In this document: piece by piece, positions 24,933 to 34,006 of the stretch
Position numbering within the stretch: the stretch's first letter is position 1
Layout of the letters: every line of letters starts with the position of its first letter
Assembly (NCBI RefSeq): GCF_049680855.1
Contig: NZ_JBMPGS010000001.1
Span: forward strand, 372,001 to 436,000
Origin: Salinimicrobium sp049680855
GTDB taxonomy: Bacteria; Bacteroidota; Bacteroidia; Flavobacteriales; Flavobacteriaceae
Reading direction: 5' to 3'
DNA length: 64,000 nucleotides
Notes under the pieces: model-generated
The model's input: the letters and a program-made list of their open reading frames with translations, nothing else
Told to the model about the DNA's origin: nothing
The model's database searches: none
Made by a program: the position numbers and the translations under genes

Positions 24933-26717
24933 ATGTACAAGTTCCTAAATGTTTTTGCTGGCCTCCTTTTCATGTATTTTGGATTACCGGCCTTTGCACA
25001 AATTGAAGTGGAGGGTCTTGACATAATCACCCGCAAAGAGTGGAATGCACAGCCTCCAAAAAAGGAGGTAATTCGGCATATTCCAAAATACATTACCATT
25101 CACCACACAGGAACCAATCAAAATTTAACCAGAACGACGGCAGAAAAGCTCAAGGCACTACAAAATTTTTCTTATACCGAAGGTGTTTTGGGAGATGGAG
25201 TCACGCCTAAAAAGCCGTGGCCAGATGTTCCCTATCATTTCTACATCGCTGCCGATGGCACGGTTGCAGAAGGGAGAGAACTTAAATATGAGGGCGACTC
25301 AAATACAGGTTATGACTTAACCGGTCATGCCCTGGTGGTCGTAGAAGGAAATTTCGAGAAGGAAGAGATAAGCGAACTGCAGTATGAAAACCTGAAAAAG
25401 ATCGTTTTGGCACTTGCTGAAAAATACAAGATTGCTCCCGAAAATATTTCAGGTCATAAAGACCAGGCTGAGACAACCTGTCCCGGAGAGGACCTTTATA
25501 AACTAATCCCACAGCTGCGAAAACAAATAGATGAAACCAATATTTCCAGGGTAAAAATTGGGGCAGAACAGTTAACTTCTAAAGCCTACGAACACCTCAT
25601 CAATAATAAGCGGGTGGGACTGGTTACTAACCACACTGGGTTGCTCCCTAATGGAAAACATCTTATAGATGTTATAAATAATCATCCAGGAGCAGAACTG
25701 GCTTTACTTTTTGGTCCTGAACACGGTTTGAGAGGTGAAGAAGATAGTCATGTTTCCAATGCTATAGATAACAAAACTGGTATAACCATCATATCCCTTT
25801 ACGGGAAAGTACGGAAACCTACTGCTGAAATGCTGCAAAAAGTAGATGTCTTAGTTTTTGATATTCAGGATGTAGGGGCAAGATATTACACCTATATCAA
25901 AACAATGCTATTGGTGCAGGAAGCAGCTGCTGAAGCTAATATTCCTTTTGTGGTACTGGATCGTCCTAACCCAATTACAGGTCAATATGAATACGGACCT
26001 GTAGGAAAAGCTCTGGATCCTGAAAAAGGAATTGGTAATATTCCGGTTACTCATGGAATGACCGTGGGAGAACTGGCGATGATGTACAACGGTGAACGCA
26101 AAAAAAATAATCTAAAGGAAGCAGATCTTACCGTAATTCCTCTTCAAAATTACAGCCGGGACCAATGGTATGATGAAACAGGCCTTCCCTGGATAAAACC
26201 TTCACCCAATATGCTCACGCTGCAAACAGCAACAGTCTATCCCGCCACCTGTTTACTGGAAGGAACAAATTATTCTGAAGCGCGAGGCACATTATATCCT
26301 TTTGAACGATTTGGTGCTCCTTGGGTTAACAGCGAAAAACTTACCCAAAAATTGAATAGTTACCAGTTAACCGGAGTGGTTTTCAAACCAGTAACTTTTG
26401 TTCCCGATAGTATGGTTGATGGAATCAAGATTTATCCGCCAAAATTTATGGGAGAAAAGGTAAATGGAGTGGAAATAGTGGTAACCAACAGGGACAGTTT
26501 TCAATCTGCCGAAGCCGGAATCTACATTCTGTATGCCCTAAAAGAATTGTATCCCAATAAAATGGAATGGAGAAAAGAAAGACTGGATGGCCTTTTAGGC
26601 ACATCAGAGGTGAGAGAAGCTTTGATCTCAGGGGTACATCCAAGTAAGATTATAGAGAAATGGGAGGATGATTTGGCAAGCTTCCAAAAAAAGCGAAAAA
26701 AATTTCTACTTTACTGA
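24933..26717 (+). CDS. namZ: Amidase_2 / NamZ (DUF1343, GH171) fusion
   Basis: The 594-aa exported protein (signal ending near AFAQ|I) joins two peptidoglycan enzymes. Residues about 28-200 form a T7-lysozyme/PGRP-type amidase with ITIHHTG (H57), SGHKDQAETTCPG (H175, C183) and YHFYIAADG. Residues about 208-594 are DUF1343, the family of the exo-beta-N-acetylmuramidase NamZ (GH171), with GLVTNHTGLLPNG (229-241), FGPEHGLRG, DIQDVGARYYTY and LDRPNPI. It should strip the stem peptide and then release MurNAc from the non-reducing end of peptide-free glycan. Having both in one chain fits sequential action. It is the third gene of the nagB operon. Confidence 0.9.
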   Translation: MYKFLNVFAGLLFMYFGLPAFAQIEVEGLDIITRKEWNAQPPKKEVIRHIPKYITIHHTGTNQNLTRTTAEKLKALQNFSYTEGVLGDGVTPKKPWPDVPYHFYIAADGTVAEGRELKYEGDSNTGYDLTGHALVVVEGNFEKEEISELQYENLKKIVLALAEKYKIAPENISGHKDQAETTCPGEDLYKLIPQLRKQIDETNISRVKIGAEQLTSKAYEHLINNKRVGLVTNHTGLLPNGKHLIDVINNHPGAELALLFGPEHGLRGEEDSHVSNAIDNKTGITIISLYGKVRKPTAEMLQKVDVLVFDIQDVGARYYTYIKTMLLVQEAAAEANIPFVVLDRPNPITGQYEYGPVGKALDPEKGIGNIPVTHGMTVGELAMMYNGERKKNNLKEADLTVIPLQNYSRDQWYDETGLPWIKPSPNMLTLQTATVYPATCLLEGTNYSEARGTLYPFERFGAPWVNSEKLTQKLNSYQLTGVVFKPVTFVPDSMVDGIKIYPPKFMGEKVNGVEIVVTNRDSFQSAEAGIYILYALKELYPNKMEWRKERLDGLLGTSEVREALISGVHPSKIIEKWEDDLASFQKKRKKFLLY

Positions 26718-26805
26718 AGATCTTAAACCGGAATAAATAAATATGTTCCAGAAGAATATCTGTGAAACTGCAAATGATTTAAAGAGGTATTAAAATCATC
26801 TAAAA

Positions 26806-27606
26806 ATGACATTCCGAAGAACGATTTTTACCACAGTTTCCATATTGGTTTTGAGCTTTTCAGGAAGCTCTCAGGAAACATCTGGCGACAGAACTATTAT
26901 CAGGGTCCTCTCGTACAACATACATCATGGAAGTAGCGCTAAAGGAGATTTTGATCCCTCTAAAGCGGCTTCAGTAATTATAAAAGCTGACCCTGATCTT
27001 GTTGCACTACAGGAAATCGACTCCAAGACCAGCCGGGTCAACAACAGGGATCTAGTTTCAGAGCTCATTCAAGCTACCGGGATGTACGGCATCTTCGGAA
27101 AAGCTACCGACTTTGCCGGTGGGGAATACGGGCAGGTAATACTCTCTAAAAACAGCTTTTTAAGGACGCAAAAAATCATTCTTCCGGGGCAGCCCGGAAA
27201 AGAACCTAGAATAGCCGTAGAAGCCTATGTTCAACTAAAGTATGGCGATACTATTCAATTTTTGACCACACATCTGGATCATGATGAAAACAGCCGTGAC
27301 AGAGTTCTCCAGGCTCAAAGGCTAAATGAGCTTAGAAATGAAGGTTTTCCTGCCATTCTTGCGGGAGATCTAAATGATACTCCCAAAAGTGAAACAGTTA
27401 ACCTACTTGAGGGAAAATGGGGTTCGGTTTATTCTAAAAGAACACCTCAACCCACCTTTCCTTCAACTTTGCCTAAGAAGAAAATAGATTTCATCATGTT
27501 CTATCCTAAGCATAGATGGACAATAATTAGCACCGAGATTATTTGTGACGAAAAAGCTTCAGATCATTGTGCGGTACTTGCTGTACTGGAACTTCTTCCG
27601 AAGTAA
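26806..27606 (+). CDS. Exported endonuclease/exonuclease/phosphatase-family protein
   Basis: The 266-aa protein has a signal peptide (first 22 residues, cleavage near GSSQ|E) and the EEP fold: VLSYNIHHG, DLVALQEID, THLDHDENSRDRVLQAQ, LAGDLNDTP and ASDHCAVLAVLE. The metal and catalytic Asn, Glu, Asp and His residues are in place. It is probably a secreted phosphodiesterase or phosphatase. The substrate is unknown; phosphate esters on cell-wall fragments are one option given the neighbours. It follows the amidase-NamZ gene after 88 nt and converges with the NlpC/P60 gene. Confidence 0.82.
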   Translation: MTFRRTIFTTVSILVLSFSGSSQETSGDRTIIRVLSYNIHHGSSAKGDFDPSKAASVIIKADPDLVALQEIDSKTSRVNNRDLVSELIQATGMYGIFGKATDFAGGEYGQVILSKNSFLRTQKIILPGQPGKEPRIAVEAYVQLKYGDTIQFLTTHLDHDENSRDRVLQAQRLNELRNEGFPAILAGDLNDTPKSETVNLLEGKWGSVYSKRTPQPTFPSTLPKKKIDFIMFYPKHRWTIISTEIICDEKASDHCAVLAVLELLPK

Positions 27607-27618
27607 TATTTTCCAATC

Positions 27619-28851
27619 TTATTTTCCGCTTTCGCTAGTCGTAAATAGATCACTCTCGGCCAGCTGGATCACTTTCTCTTCTTCTTCGCCAAGCAATCTC
27701 TTGGTTCTTAAATATCTATTGTAGTTGTACTCATCAAATTCAGAATCCTTTTCATCAAAAGTGCTGATATGAACGTCACCCATAGAATGTATGAACTTAT
27801 TGTCACCAATCCACATTCCAACATGCACTACCCGTTCCTTTGTTGAATCTGTCGCTTTCCTTCCAAAGAAAAGGAGATCTCCCGGGCGGTGGTTCTCAAA
27901 ATTCTTTACAGAATCAATCAGTTTGCCGGTATGTACCTGCTGCGAGGCATCTCGTGGTATTACAGTTCCATTAAGAAAATATACGGTCTTTGTAAAACCG
28001 CTGCAATCAACTCCTTTAGGAGAAGTTCCTCCCCATAGATAAGGAGCCCCCATCATCTTTTTGGAGGTCTTTACCAGGTCCTGTTCGGTTTGCTCAAGAG
28101 ACGTTAGCCAATCTTTATACGGCTGCGCCTGGTCCTGCGGTAAATAGGCCACGCGCCCATCGGGATATTGTACTTCAAAAAAGCCATTTTTAGAACTGTT
28201 TAATTTGAAGATGTTTCCCGCAACCACATCTGAAACCGATTGTGATTCTTTATTAGCTTCAGAAAAACTTTGCCCGTAAGGTTCGGTAAAAATTAATTTT
28301 TCTGATGCTTTCCACTGTTGAAGTTCATCCCCGGTCATAGGAGTTATTCCGCCATAATCCACCCAGGCCAAATAACCATCTGGTGTCTGGATATAGTACC
28401 AGCCGCCATCTTTCTTGTAAACTTTTACAGGCATACCTAAAGTTGCCTGTGTGACAAGTTCAGCAGAGTGAGATGGTCTGGATCGTAAATTCGCCACGGA
28501 AATTTTAATGACTCCTTCTGTTGACCCTTCCAGTTCTTTTGATGGTAGCATTTGAATGCTGTCTGTATAGGAAATATTCTCCTGCTCCAGCCGTTTCTTC
28601 AGGTTTGCCACTGCCTCCGGAAGATTTGACTCTCCTTTAAGAACATAATTATCATCCTTCTGGGAAGCTTGAATGTCAAATAAAGCCACACGTCCATCGG
28701 GCGCATATTCTTCACGGACTTCGGCAATATACTGCTCTGTCTCACTGATTTCTTCTGAAATTTCGACCTCTTCATTTTTACAGGACCCAAGGATCATTAA
28801 AAATAAAAGGGCCAAAAAACTACATTTTTGGATATTCTTCATCTTGTACAT
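27619..28851 (-). CDS. SH3-NlpC/P60 endopeptidase lipoprotein (YkfC-like)
   Basis: The 410-aa lipoprotein (lipobox LGSC, Cys24) has bacterial SH3 segments (about 110-245, with VANLRSRPS and YIQTPDGYLAW) and an NlpC/P60 domain (about 255-380). The catalytic Cys283 lies in GVDCSGFTK and His343 in VVHVGMWIG. SH3-containing NlpC/P60 enzymes of the YkfC type cut L-Ala-gamma-D-Glu from meso-Dap in free stem peptides. The next gene upstream is the matching dipeptide epimerase, whose TAA directly abuts this ATG, so they are coupled. An ATG three codons in is an alternative start. Confidence 0.92.
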   Translation of the reverse strand: MYKMKNIQKCSFLALLFLMILGSCKNEEVEISEEISETEQYIAEVREEYAPDGRVALFDIQASQKDDNYVLKGESNLPEAVANLKKRLEQENISYTDSIQMLPSKELEGSTEGVIKISVANLRSRPSHSAELVTQATLGMPVKVYKKDGGWYYIQTPDGYLAWVDYGGITPMTGDELQQWKASEKLIFTEPYGQSFSEANKESQSVSDVVAGNIFKLNSSKNGFFEVQYPDGRVAYLPQDQAQPYKDWLTSLEQTEQDLVKTSKKMMGAPYLWGGTSPKGVDCSGFTKTVYFLNGTVIPRDASQQVHTGKLIDSVKNFENHRPGDLLFFGRKATDSTKERVVHVGMWIGDNKFIHSMGDVHISTFDEKDSEFDEYNYNRYLRTKRLLGEEEEKVIQLAESDLFTTSESGK

Positions 28852-29877
28852 TTATTTACTGGTAAATTTAATCAATTTTGCGCCGGTTCCGTTTCTCTTT
28901 GGAAAATGAACTTTATTACTATGAACTTTAACTCCTTCTGCAATATCATTCTTTATCAATAATCCGCCATCCATATCTACATAATCAAGTAATGGCAAAA
29001 GCTGCCCAATAGCAGAAATTCCCACTGTGGATTCTGTCATACAACCCACCATGACCTTTAATCCAAGTTTCCTGGCTTCAGCAATCATTCTGCGTCCCGG
29101 TGTGAATCCCCCACATTTGGTTAGCTTTATGTTAACTCCATGAAAAAAACCGGCACATTTCCTTACATCACTTTCGCTGATACAGCTTTCATCAGCAATA
29201 ACAGGTAGTACTGAGTTTTTATAAACTTCTGCCATTCCCTCAAGATCGGCAGCGGGTAAGGGCTGCTCAATAAATTCGACTCCCAAATCTTTCAAGAATC
29301 TGGAATTTTTGATAGTTTCTTCCGCAGTCCAGGCACAATTCGCATCTACCCGAAATATGGCATCACTGTGTTTCCTTAATTCTCTTACGATTTTAATATC
29401 ATCTTCTGTCCCCAATTTGATCTTGTAAAGTGGCCAGGGAAAATCCTTCATCTTTTGTACCATCTTTTCTACGGAATCTATTCCAATGGTATAATTTGAC
29501 AGCGGAATATTATTTAGGTTCAGGCCCCAAAGTTTGTACAGCGGCAGCCCTTTCTTTTTTCCGAAAAGATCATGTACCGCAATATCCAGAGCACACTGGG
29601 CAAATGATTTATTCTTGAAATAAGGATTGGTGATCTCCCAAAGTTCTTCAGGGGTTTTGTAAAGGTTTTCTTCAATAACATGCTCGATGGATCTTATATC
29701 TTCACTCATTTCCTCTACAGTAATCCCATAGTAGGAAGTTGCCGCGGCTTCCCCAAAACCGGTAAAACCACCGTCTGAAAGTTCAACTATGAGCGTAGGC
29801 TGCACATCTCGAGAGATATGGCTAATCCTGAAAGTGTTTTTCAGTTGCAACTCATATTTATGTAGTTTTATTTCCAT
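28852..29877 (-). CDS. ykfB: L-Ala-D/L-Glu (dipeptide) epimerase
   Basis: The 341-aa enolase-superfamily enzyme epimerises L-Ala-D-Glu from murein to L-Ala-L-Glu, which ordinary peptidases can use. Key residues are visible: YKIKLG with K152 and K154, RVDAN with metal ligand D178, EFIEQP with E204, ADES with D229, and VNIKLTKCGG with K251. The pairing with the YkfC-like peptidase directly downstream repeats the known ykf arrangement and strongly supports the substrate. Two nt upstream of its ATG ends a 46-codon ORF. Confidence 0.93.
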   Translation of the reverse strand: MEIKLHKYELQLKNTFRISHISRDVQPTLIVELSDGGFTGFGEAAATSYYGITVEEMSEDIRSIEHVIEENLYKTPEELWEITNPYFKNKSFAQCALDIAVHDLFGKKKGLPLYKLWGLNLNNIPLSNYTIGIDSVEKMVQKMKDFPWPLYKIKLGTEDDIKIVRELRKHSDAIFRVDANCAWTAEETIKNSRFLKDLGVEFIEQPLPAADLEGMAEVYKNSVLPVIADESCISESDVRKCAGFFHGVNIKLTKCGGFTPGRRMIAEARKLGLKVMVGCMTESTVGISAIGQLLPLLDYVDMDGGLLIKNDIAEGVKVHSNKVHFPKRNGTGAKLIKFTSK

Positions 29878-29879
29878 AG

Positions 29880-30020
29880 CTAATCATTTTCTAAATAATC
29901 TACCTGATCCAGCCGGATAAAACTGGAATTCCCGCTTTCCTGGGCTATAATATTTCCGAAGAAAAAGACAGAGAACGTGAGGATCCAAAAATGGCATTTT
30001 TGACGAAGATTATTTTTCAT
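29880..30020 (-). CDS. Possible 46-aa exported peptide or gene remnant
   Basis: A 46-codon frame starts at ATG 30020 and ends with TAG 2 nt before the epimerase ATG. It encodes a plausible signal peptide (FWILTFSVFFFGNIIAQ) and a short mature part (SFIRLDQVDYLEND). Eighteen nt separate it from the symporter stop upstream. It could be a real small secreted peptide, a leader allowing translational coupling, or the 5' remnant of a lost exported enzyme. No homology is recognised. Confidence 0.4.
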   Translation of the reverse strand: MKNNLRQKCHFWILTFSVFFFGNIIAQESGNSSFIRLDQVDYLEND

Positions 30021-30037
30021 AAGAACTGTATTTTAAA

Positions 30038-31480
30038 CTATCTTTTTCTTACACTCAGTGCAAGAAGACCAAGACAGGTAATAGCAGCATTCACAAGCAA
30101 AATCTCAAAACCGAATTTATAGCCGTTGAACCATGCGGTTGAATTAATATCCAGAATAATACAGATAATTGGTGATAGAACACAAACTACCGGCACCATT
30201 TTATCCCGCACTTTTGCCTTGGAAAGCAACCCAAAGGCAAACAACCCCAGGAGCGGACCATAGGTAAATCCTGCCACTTTAAAAACCGCATTTACCACAC
30301 TACTATCATTAATTTCATTGAACAGAATAATTACAACGAACATAAGTATTGTAAATCCTATATGAACAAAAAGCCTGGTTTTCTTCTGATTTTCTAATTT
30401 TCTCGATTGTAAATCAAGTATATCTACACAAAAGGAGGTTGTAAGAGCCGTCAATGCAGAATCTGCGCTGGAAAAAGCGGCAGCAACGATGCCTAGTAGA
30501 AATACAATTCCTGCCGCTAAACCGAAATGGTTTAAAGCGAGCATAGGGTATAGATCATCGGTGGATTCAGGAATTACAATTCCCTGATCTAGTGCAAATT
30601 TATACAGAAGTACACCCAGCGATAGAAATAATATAGTTGCAATAAAAAAAGTGATGGCAAACCAAAAAATATTTTTCTGCGCATCTGATGTTTTTCTAAT
30701 GGTCAGGTTTTTCTGCATCACATTTTGGTCCAGCCCGTTCATGGCAATTGTAATAAAAATACCCGCTAAAAATGTTTTAAAAAAGTTTCGGTCCGATCGC
30801 CATCCCCAATCGAAAATCTCTGACATATCACTCTCCCCGACCACCTTCACAACTCCCGGAATTGTTAATTCCAAATGGTCAACTACGATATATATACTTA
30901 TAATCACGGCGAGCATTAAAAATGTGGTTTGCAGGGTATCTGTCCACACAATTGTTTTTATCCCACCCCGAAAAGTATAGAGCCAGATAAGGGTTATAGT
31001 TGCCAAAACAGTAACATAAAATGGAATTCCAAAGGCATCAAAAAACGCGATTTGCAGTACCAATGCAGCCAGGAAGAGCCGGAAGGATGCACCAATCGTT
31101 TGGGAGATGAGGAAGAATGACGACCCGGTTAAATAAGAATTTTTACCAAAACGGTTATGAAGGTATTGATAAATAGAAACCAGCCGCAACCTATAAAAGA
31201 GCGGAATAAGAACTAGAGCTATGACTGCATAGCCAACCATATTTCCCATTACAAATTGCAGGTATGTCCAGCCCGAATTTCCAACCTCTCCCGGAACAGA
31301 GATGAAAGTCACTCCCGAGAGAGTGGCGCCTACCATACCAAAAGCTACCAAATACCATGGAGATTCCCGGTTGGCTGTAAAAAAGGTAGCATTATCGGCA
31401 TTTTTCGAAGTGAAATAGCTAATACCCAGGAGTAGTAGGAAATAACCGGATATGACACTAAAAACAAGAATTGGGGCCAT
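30038..31480 (-). CDS. Sodium:solute symporter (SSS family), candidate muropeptide or amino-sugar importer
   Basis: The 480-aa protein has about 13 membrane segments and SSS signatures: NADNATFFTANRESPWYLVAFGM, GATLSGVTFISVPGEVG, and GIVAAAFSSADSALTALTTSFCVDIL with the Na2-site Ser/Ser/Asp. Its substrate cannot be read from sequence. In Tannerella an SSS protein (MurT) carries MurNAc beside MurK and MurQ, and this one lies amid peptidoglycan enzymes, so MurNAc, a muropeptide or the dipeptide is likely. The ATG at 31480 is preferred over a TTG at 31498. It appears to be in one transcript with the GHL10, epimerase and NlpC/P60 genes. Confidence 0.87.
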   Translation of the reverse strand: MAPILVFSVISGYFLLLLGISYFTSKNADNATFFTANRESPWYLVAFGMVGATLSGVTFISVPGEVGNSGWTYLQFVMGNMVGYAVIALVLIPLFYRLRLVSIYQYLHNRFGKNSYLTGSSFFLISQTIGASFRLFLAALVLQIAFFDAFGIPFYVTVLATITLIWLYTFRGGIKTIVWTDTLQTTFLMLAVIISIYIVVDHLELTIPGVVKVVGESDMSEIFDWGWRSDRNFFKTFLAGIFITIAMNGLDQNVMQKNLTIRKTSDAQKNIFWFAITFFIATILFLSLGVLLYKFALDQGIVIPESTDDLYPMLALNHFGLAAGIVFLLGIVAAAFSSADSALTALTTSFCVDILDLQSRKLENQKKTRLFVHIGFTILMFVVIILFNEINDSSVVNAVFKVAGFTYGPLLGLFAFGLLSKAKVRDKMVPVVCVLSPIICIILDINSTAWFNGYKFGFEILLVNAAITCLGLLALSVRKR

Positions 31481-31510
31481 AATTTGTATTTTGCGCAACC
31501 TGAGTAGCTA

Positions 31511-33106
31511 CTATTTTATTTTTACCTCTTTGAATTCACTTTCATTACCTGTTCTGTCCACTGCTGTGACCGCAACCGCAGTTACAGGGTTTTTCTCAGT
31601 TCTTACAACTTCAACAGAAGTAGCATTGCGATCAAGGATATCATAGGTCCAGCTATCGCCGCGCTTTAGATACACGACCCACTTAAAAATCTCTTCCTCA
31701 TCACCGGGAACCCAGGTAATGTTTATTTTGTCACTTATTCTCTCTGGTACAACAACGGGGGCTGCAGGAACAATGGCATCAAGCCATGGACTTTCTGGAA
31801 CAAGGGCTTCTTTTCGATAAGGACCTTCGGCAATAGCTTTGATAAGATTGGGATATTTCACCAAGGGACCAATACTCCAATGAACCACTCCTGGACTTTT
31901 AGGAAGCATTCCTCGTGTGATCATGATTTGGTTGATGGTCTCATCGATATTCTTCTCATCACCACCTAATCCTACATTAATACCAGGCCATAAATGCCTT
32001 TTTTGAATATTTTCAGATTCCCACCATCCCAACAATACCGGAAAACTTTGAGCACTCTTATTAATAGTCCAATAAAGCTGCGGCGTAAAGTAATCTATCC
32101 AGCCTTTGTTAAGCCAAAGTTTAGCATCTGCATAAAGCTTGTCGTACTGGTCATAACCAGCAATTGACTCAGGATAACCCGGCCTCCAGATTCCAAACGG
32201 ACTCAATCCAAACTTAACATGTGGTTTTTCAGCCTTTATTTGCTTATAAAGATTTTGGATGAAATCATTGACGCTTTTTCTTCTCCAATCTCCGCGCGAT
32301 AATTCTCCTCCACCGGATTGATAAGCAGCCCAACTTTGATGATCAGGAAAATCTTCTCCTCCATTGTAAGAATCATAAGGATAGAAGTAATCGTCAAAAT
32401 GAATACCATCAAGATTATATCGTTTTACAAGATCCATTACCACTGCAGTAGAGTGCTTTTTTGTTCCCTCCAAAGAAGGATCCATCCAATATTGACCATC
32501 CTGAAGTTTCACGACCAACTCCGGTTTTGTCTTAACAATAGAATGCCCGGTAATTTCTTTTCCTGTGGTATGATGCGCACGATAAGGATTTAACCACGCA
32601 TGTAGCTCCAGCCCCCTATCGTGTGCCGCTTCAATCCAGAAATGCAAGGGATCGTAAAAGGGTTCTGGCGCTTGCCCTTGAGTTCCGGTTAAAAAATAAG
32701 ACCATGGCTCAATTTCGCTTTGATAAAGCGCATCTGTTTGCGGACGCACCTGAAAAATTACCGCATTAAAATTATTCTCCTTCAAAAGGTCAAGTAAAGC
32801 AATAGCCTCTTGCTGTTGTTGCTTAGATGTTAGTCCCGGTTTGCTGGGCCAGTTAATATTAGCTACTGTAGCAATCCAGGCTGCGCGAAACTCCCTGTTG
32901 GCCGTTGGAAAGTTCCTTGTTTCCTTTTTAGCGACAGGAACAGGTTCAACGTCTTCAGGAATAACTTCCGGCACTTCTTCTTTTCGCTCCTCAACAACAG
33001 CTGGAGTTTCCTCGTCATTATTCTCCACTACAGGCCTGGAAGAGGTGCAGGAATTAAACAGAAGGAAAACCAAAACAAAGAAAAGGTAAGCTGGTTTTTT
33101 TGACAT
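31511..33106 (-). CDS. Family 10-like glycosyl hydrolase (GHL10, DUF187) lipoprotein
   Basis: The protein (531 aa from ATG 33106) has a lipobox (LFNSC, Cys20), a Pro/Glu-rich linker, then the GHL10 TIM barrel (about 70-390): REFRAAWIATVANINWPS, NAVIFQVRPQTDALY, GLELHAWLNPYRAHH, GIHFDDYFYP, and FGLSPFGIWRPG. A C-terminal fibronectin-III-like domain follows (about 430-530). The family includes YngK-like enzymes and is often next to cell-wall genes; some members act on peptide-free (denuded) glycan. The catalytic residues probably include the Asp pair in HFDDYFYP. An ATG at 33127 would add 7 residues. Confidence 0.87.
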   Translation of the reverse strand: MSKKPAYLFFVLVFLLFNSCTSSRPVVENNDEETPAVVEERKEEVPEVIPEDVEPVPVAKKETRNFPTANREFRAAWIATVANINWPSKPGLTSKQQQQEAIALLDLLKENNFNAVIFQVRPQTDALYQSEIEPWSYFLTGTQGQAPEPFYDPLHFWIEAAHDRGLELHAWLNPYRAHHTTGKEITGHSIVKTKPELVVKLQDGQYWMDPSLEGTKKHSTAVVMDLVKRYNLDGIHFDDYFYPYDSYNGGEDFPDHQSWAAYQSGGGELSRGDWRRKSVNDFIQNLYKQIKAEKPHVKFGLSPFGIWRPGYPESIAGYDQYDKLYADAKLWLNKGWIDYFTPQLYWTINKSAQSFPVLLGWWESENIQKRHLWPGINVGLGGDEKNIDETINQIMITRGMLPKSPGVVHWSIGPLVKYPNLIKAIAEGPYRKEALVPESPWLDAIVPAAPVVVPERISDKINITWVPGDEEEIFKWVVYLKRGDSWTYDILDRNATSVEVVRTEKNPVTAVAVTAVDRTGNESEFKEVKIK

Positions 33107-33145
33107 TAATTTGAGTGTTTGTTTCATAACGAAAAATAATATGAA

Positions 33146-33179
33146 AAAAGAAAGAGCCACAGATGTGTCTCTTTCTTTT
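33146..33179 (-). terminator. Terminator after the SusC/SusD/DUF4397 transcript
   Basis: AAAAGAAAGAG and CTCTTTCTTTT form an 11-bp stem, with an inner CACA-GA-TGTG hairpin, 24 nt after the DUF4397 stop. A run of Ts follows on the minus strand. Confidence 0.6.
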
Positions 33180-33202
33180 CTACAAAAAAAAATCGGAAAT
33201 AA

Positions 33203-33991
33203 TTAACGATCCCTCCAGAAGTCAATCTTACCTGACGTTGTTTCTTCTGAATATGTACCTCTAATTTGTGTAGTATAGGCTCTTCCACGAGTTCCAACGG
33301 TAACACTGTGCTGAATGAAAGGTGTGGATTCCACAGGATCATATTCGCTGCCAGATTCAAAGATCTTAAAGTCATACCTGCCAGGTTCCAATAACTGATA
33401 CTCTCCTCCTTCTGTAAACCCTATACTATTCCCCAACTCTATTACCTGCGCCTCTTCGGCAGGTGAATTTTCGGTCTCAGGAACAGCTGCTCTTACAGCA
33501 TACGCATCCACTTCAAAAGGAAGATTAGCCATCGTATGCACAAACCTCCAGTAAATATTTTGAGGGTGATCTGCAGGAAGGTTGTCTTCCAAAACGGCCA
33601 CTTCGTAATTTTCTGATGTGCCAACGAGGTAAACAGAATAGTTCTCGCCCTGCTCAAAAGATGCCTGGGTGAAAGCAACTTCGTTCATATCAATATCTAC
33701 CGCCCTCATTTCAAAATTCCCTGATGGGACCAGGGCATAGGCGTTAGTTGGATAAACTCCACCAAAATCAAGCCCTTCCACTTCTTCCTCATCTGTATTA
33801 ACACCTGTAATTTTCTTATCGTCTAAATAAAAGTTAGCCTCTGGTGCATCTTCAGCATGGAAAAAGAACTTGACAAAAGTCGATTCTTCATTTACAGGCA
33901 CTGTGAGTTCTGGGATAGCATTTTCTTCACAAGAGAGAAAAAAAACTCCTATGGCTAATACATATAATAACTTGTTGAATATGTTTTTCAT
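33203..33991 (-). CDS. DUF4397-type lipoprotein in SusE/F position
   Basis: The 262-aa protein has a lipobox (FFLSC, Cys21) and two beta-rich DUF4397-like repeats (about 35-130 and 145-250: STFVKFFFHAEDAPEANFYLDD, NIYWRFVHTMANLPFEVDAY). It follows the SusD_2 gene after 15 nt and ends at a terminator, the slot where SusE/SusF surface binding proteins lie. A role in holding peptidoglycan fragments at the cell surface is inferred from position only. Confidence 0.75.
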   Translation of the reverse strand: MKNIFNKLLYVLAIGVFFLSCEENAIPELTVPVNEESTFVKFFFHAEDAPEANFYLDDKKITGVNTDEEEVEGLDFGGVYPTNAYALVPSGNFEMRAVDIDMNEVAFTQASFEQGENYSVYLVGTSENYEVAVLEDNLPADHPQNIYWRFVHTMANLPFEVDAYAVRAAVPETENSPAEEAQVIELGNSIGFTEGGEYQLLEPGRYDFKIFESGSEYDPVESTPFIQHSVTVGTRGRAYTTQIRGTYSEETTSGKIDFWRDR

Positions 33992-34006
33992 AATCTTAAT
34001 ATTTTT

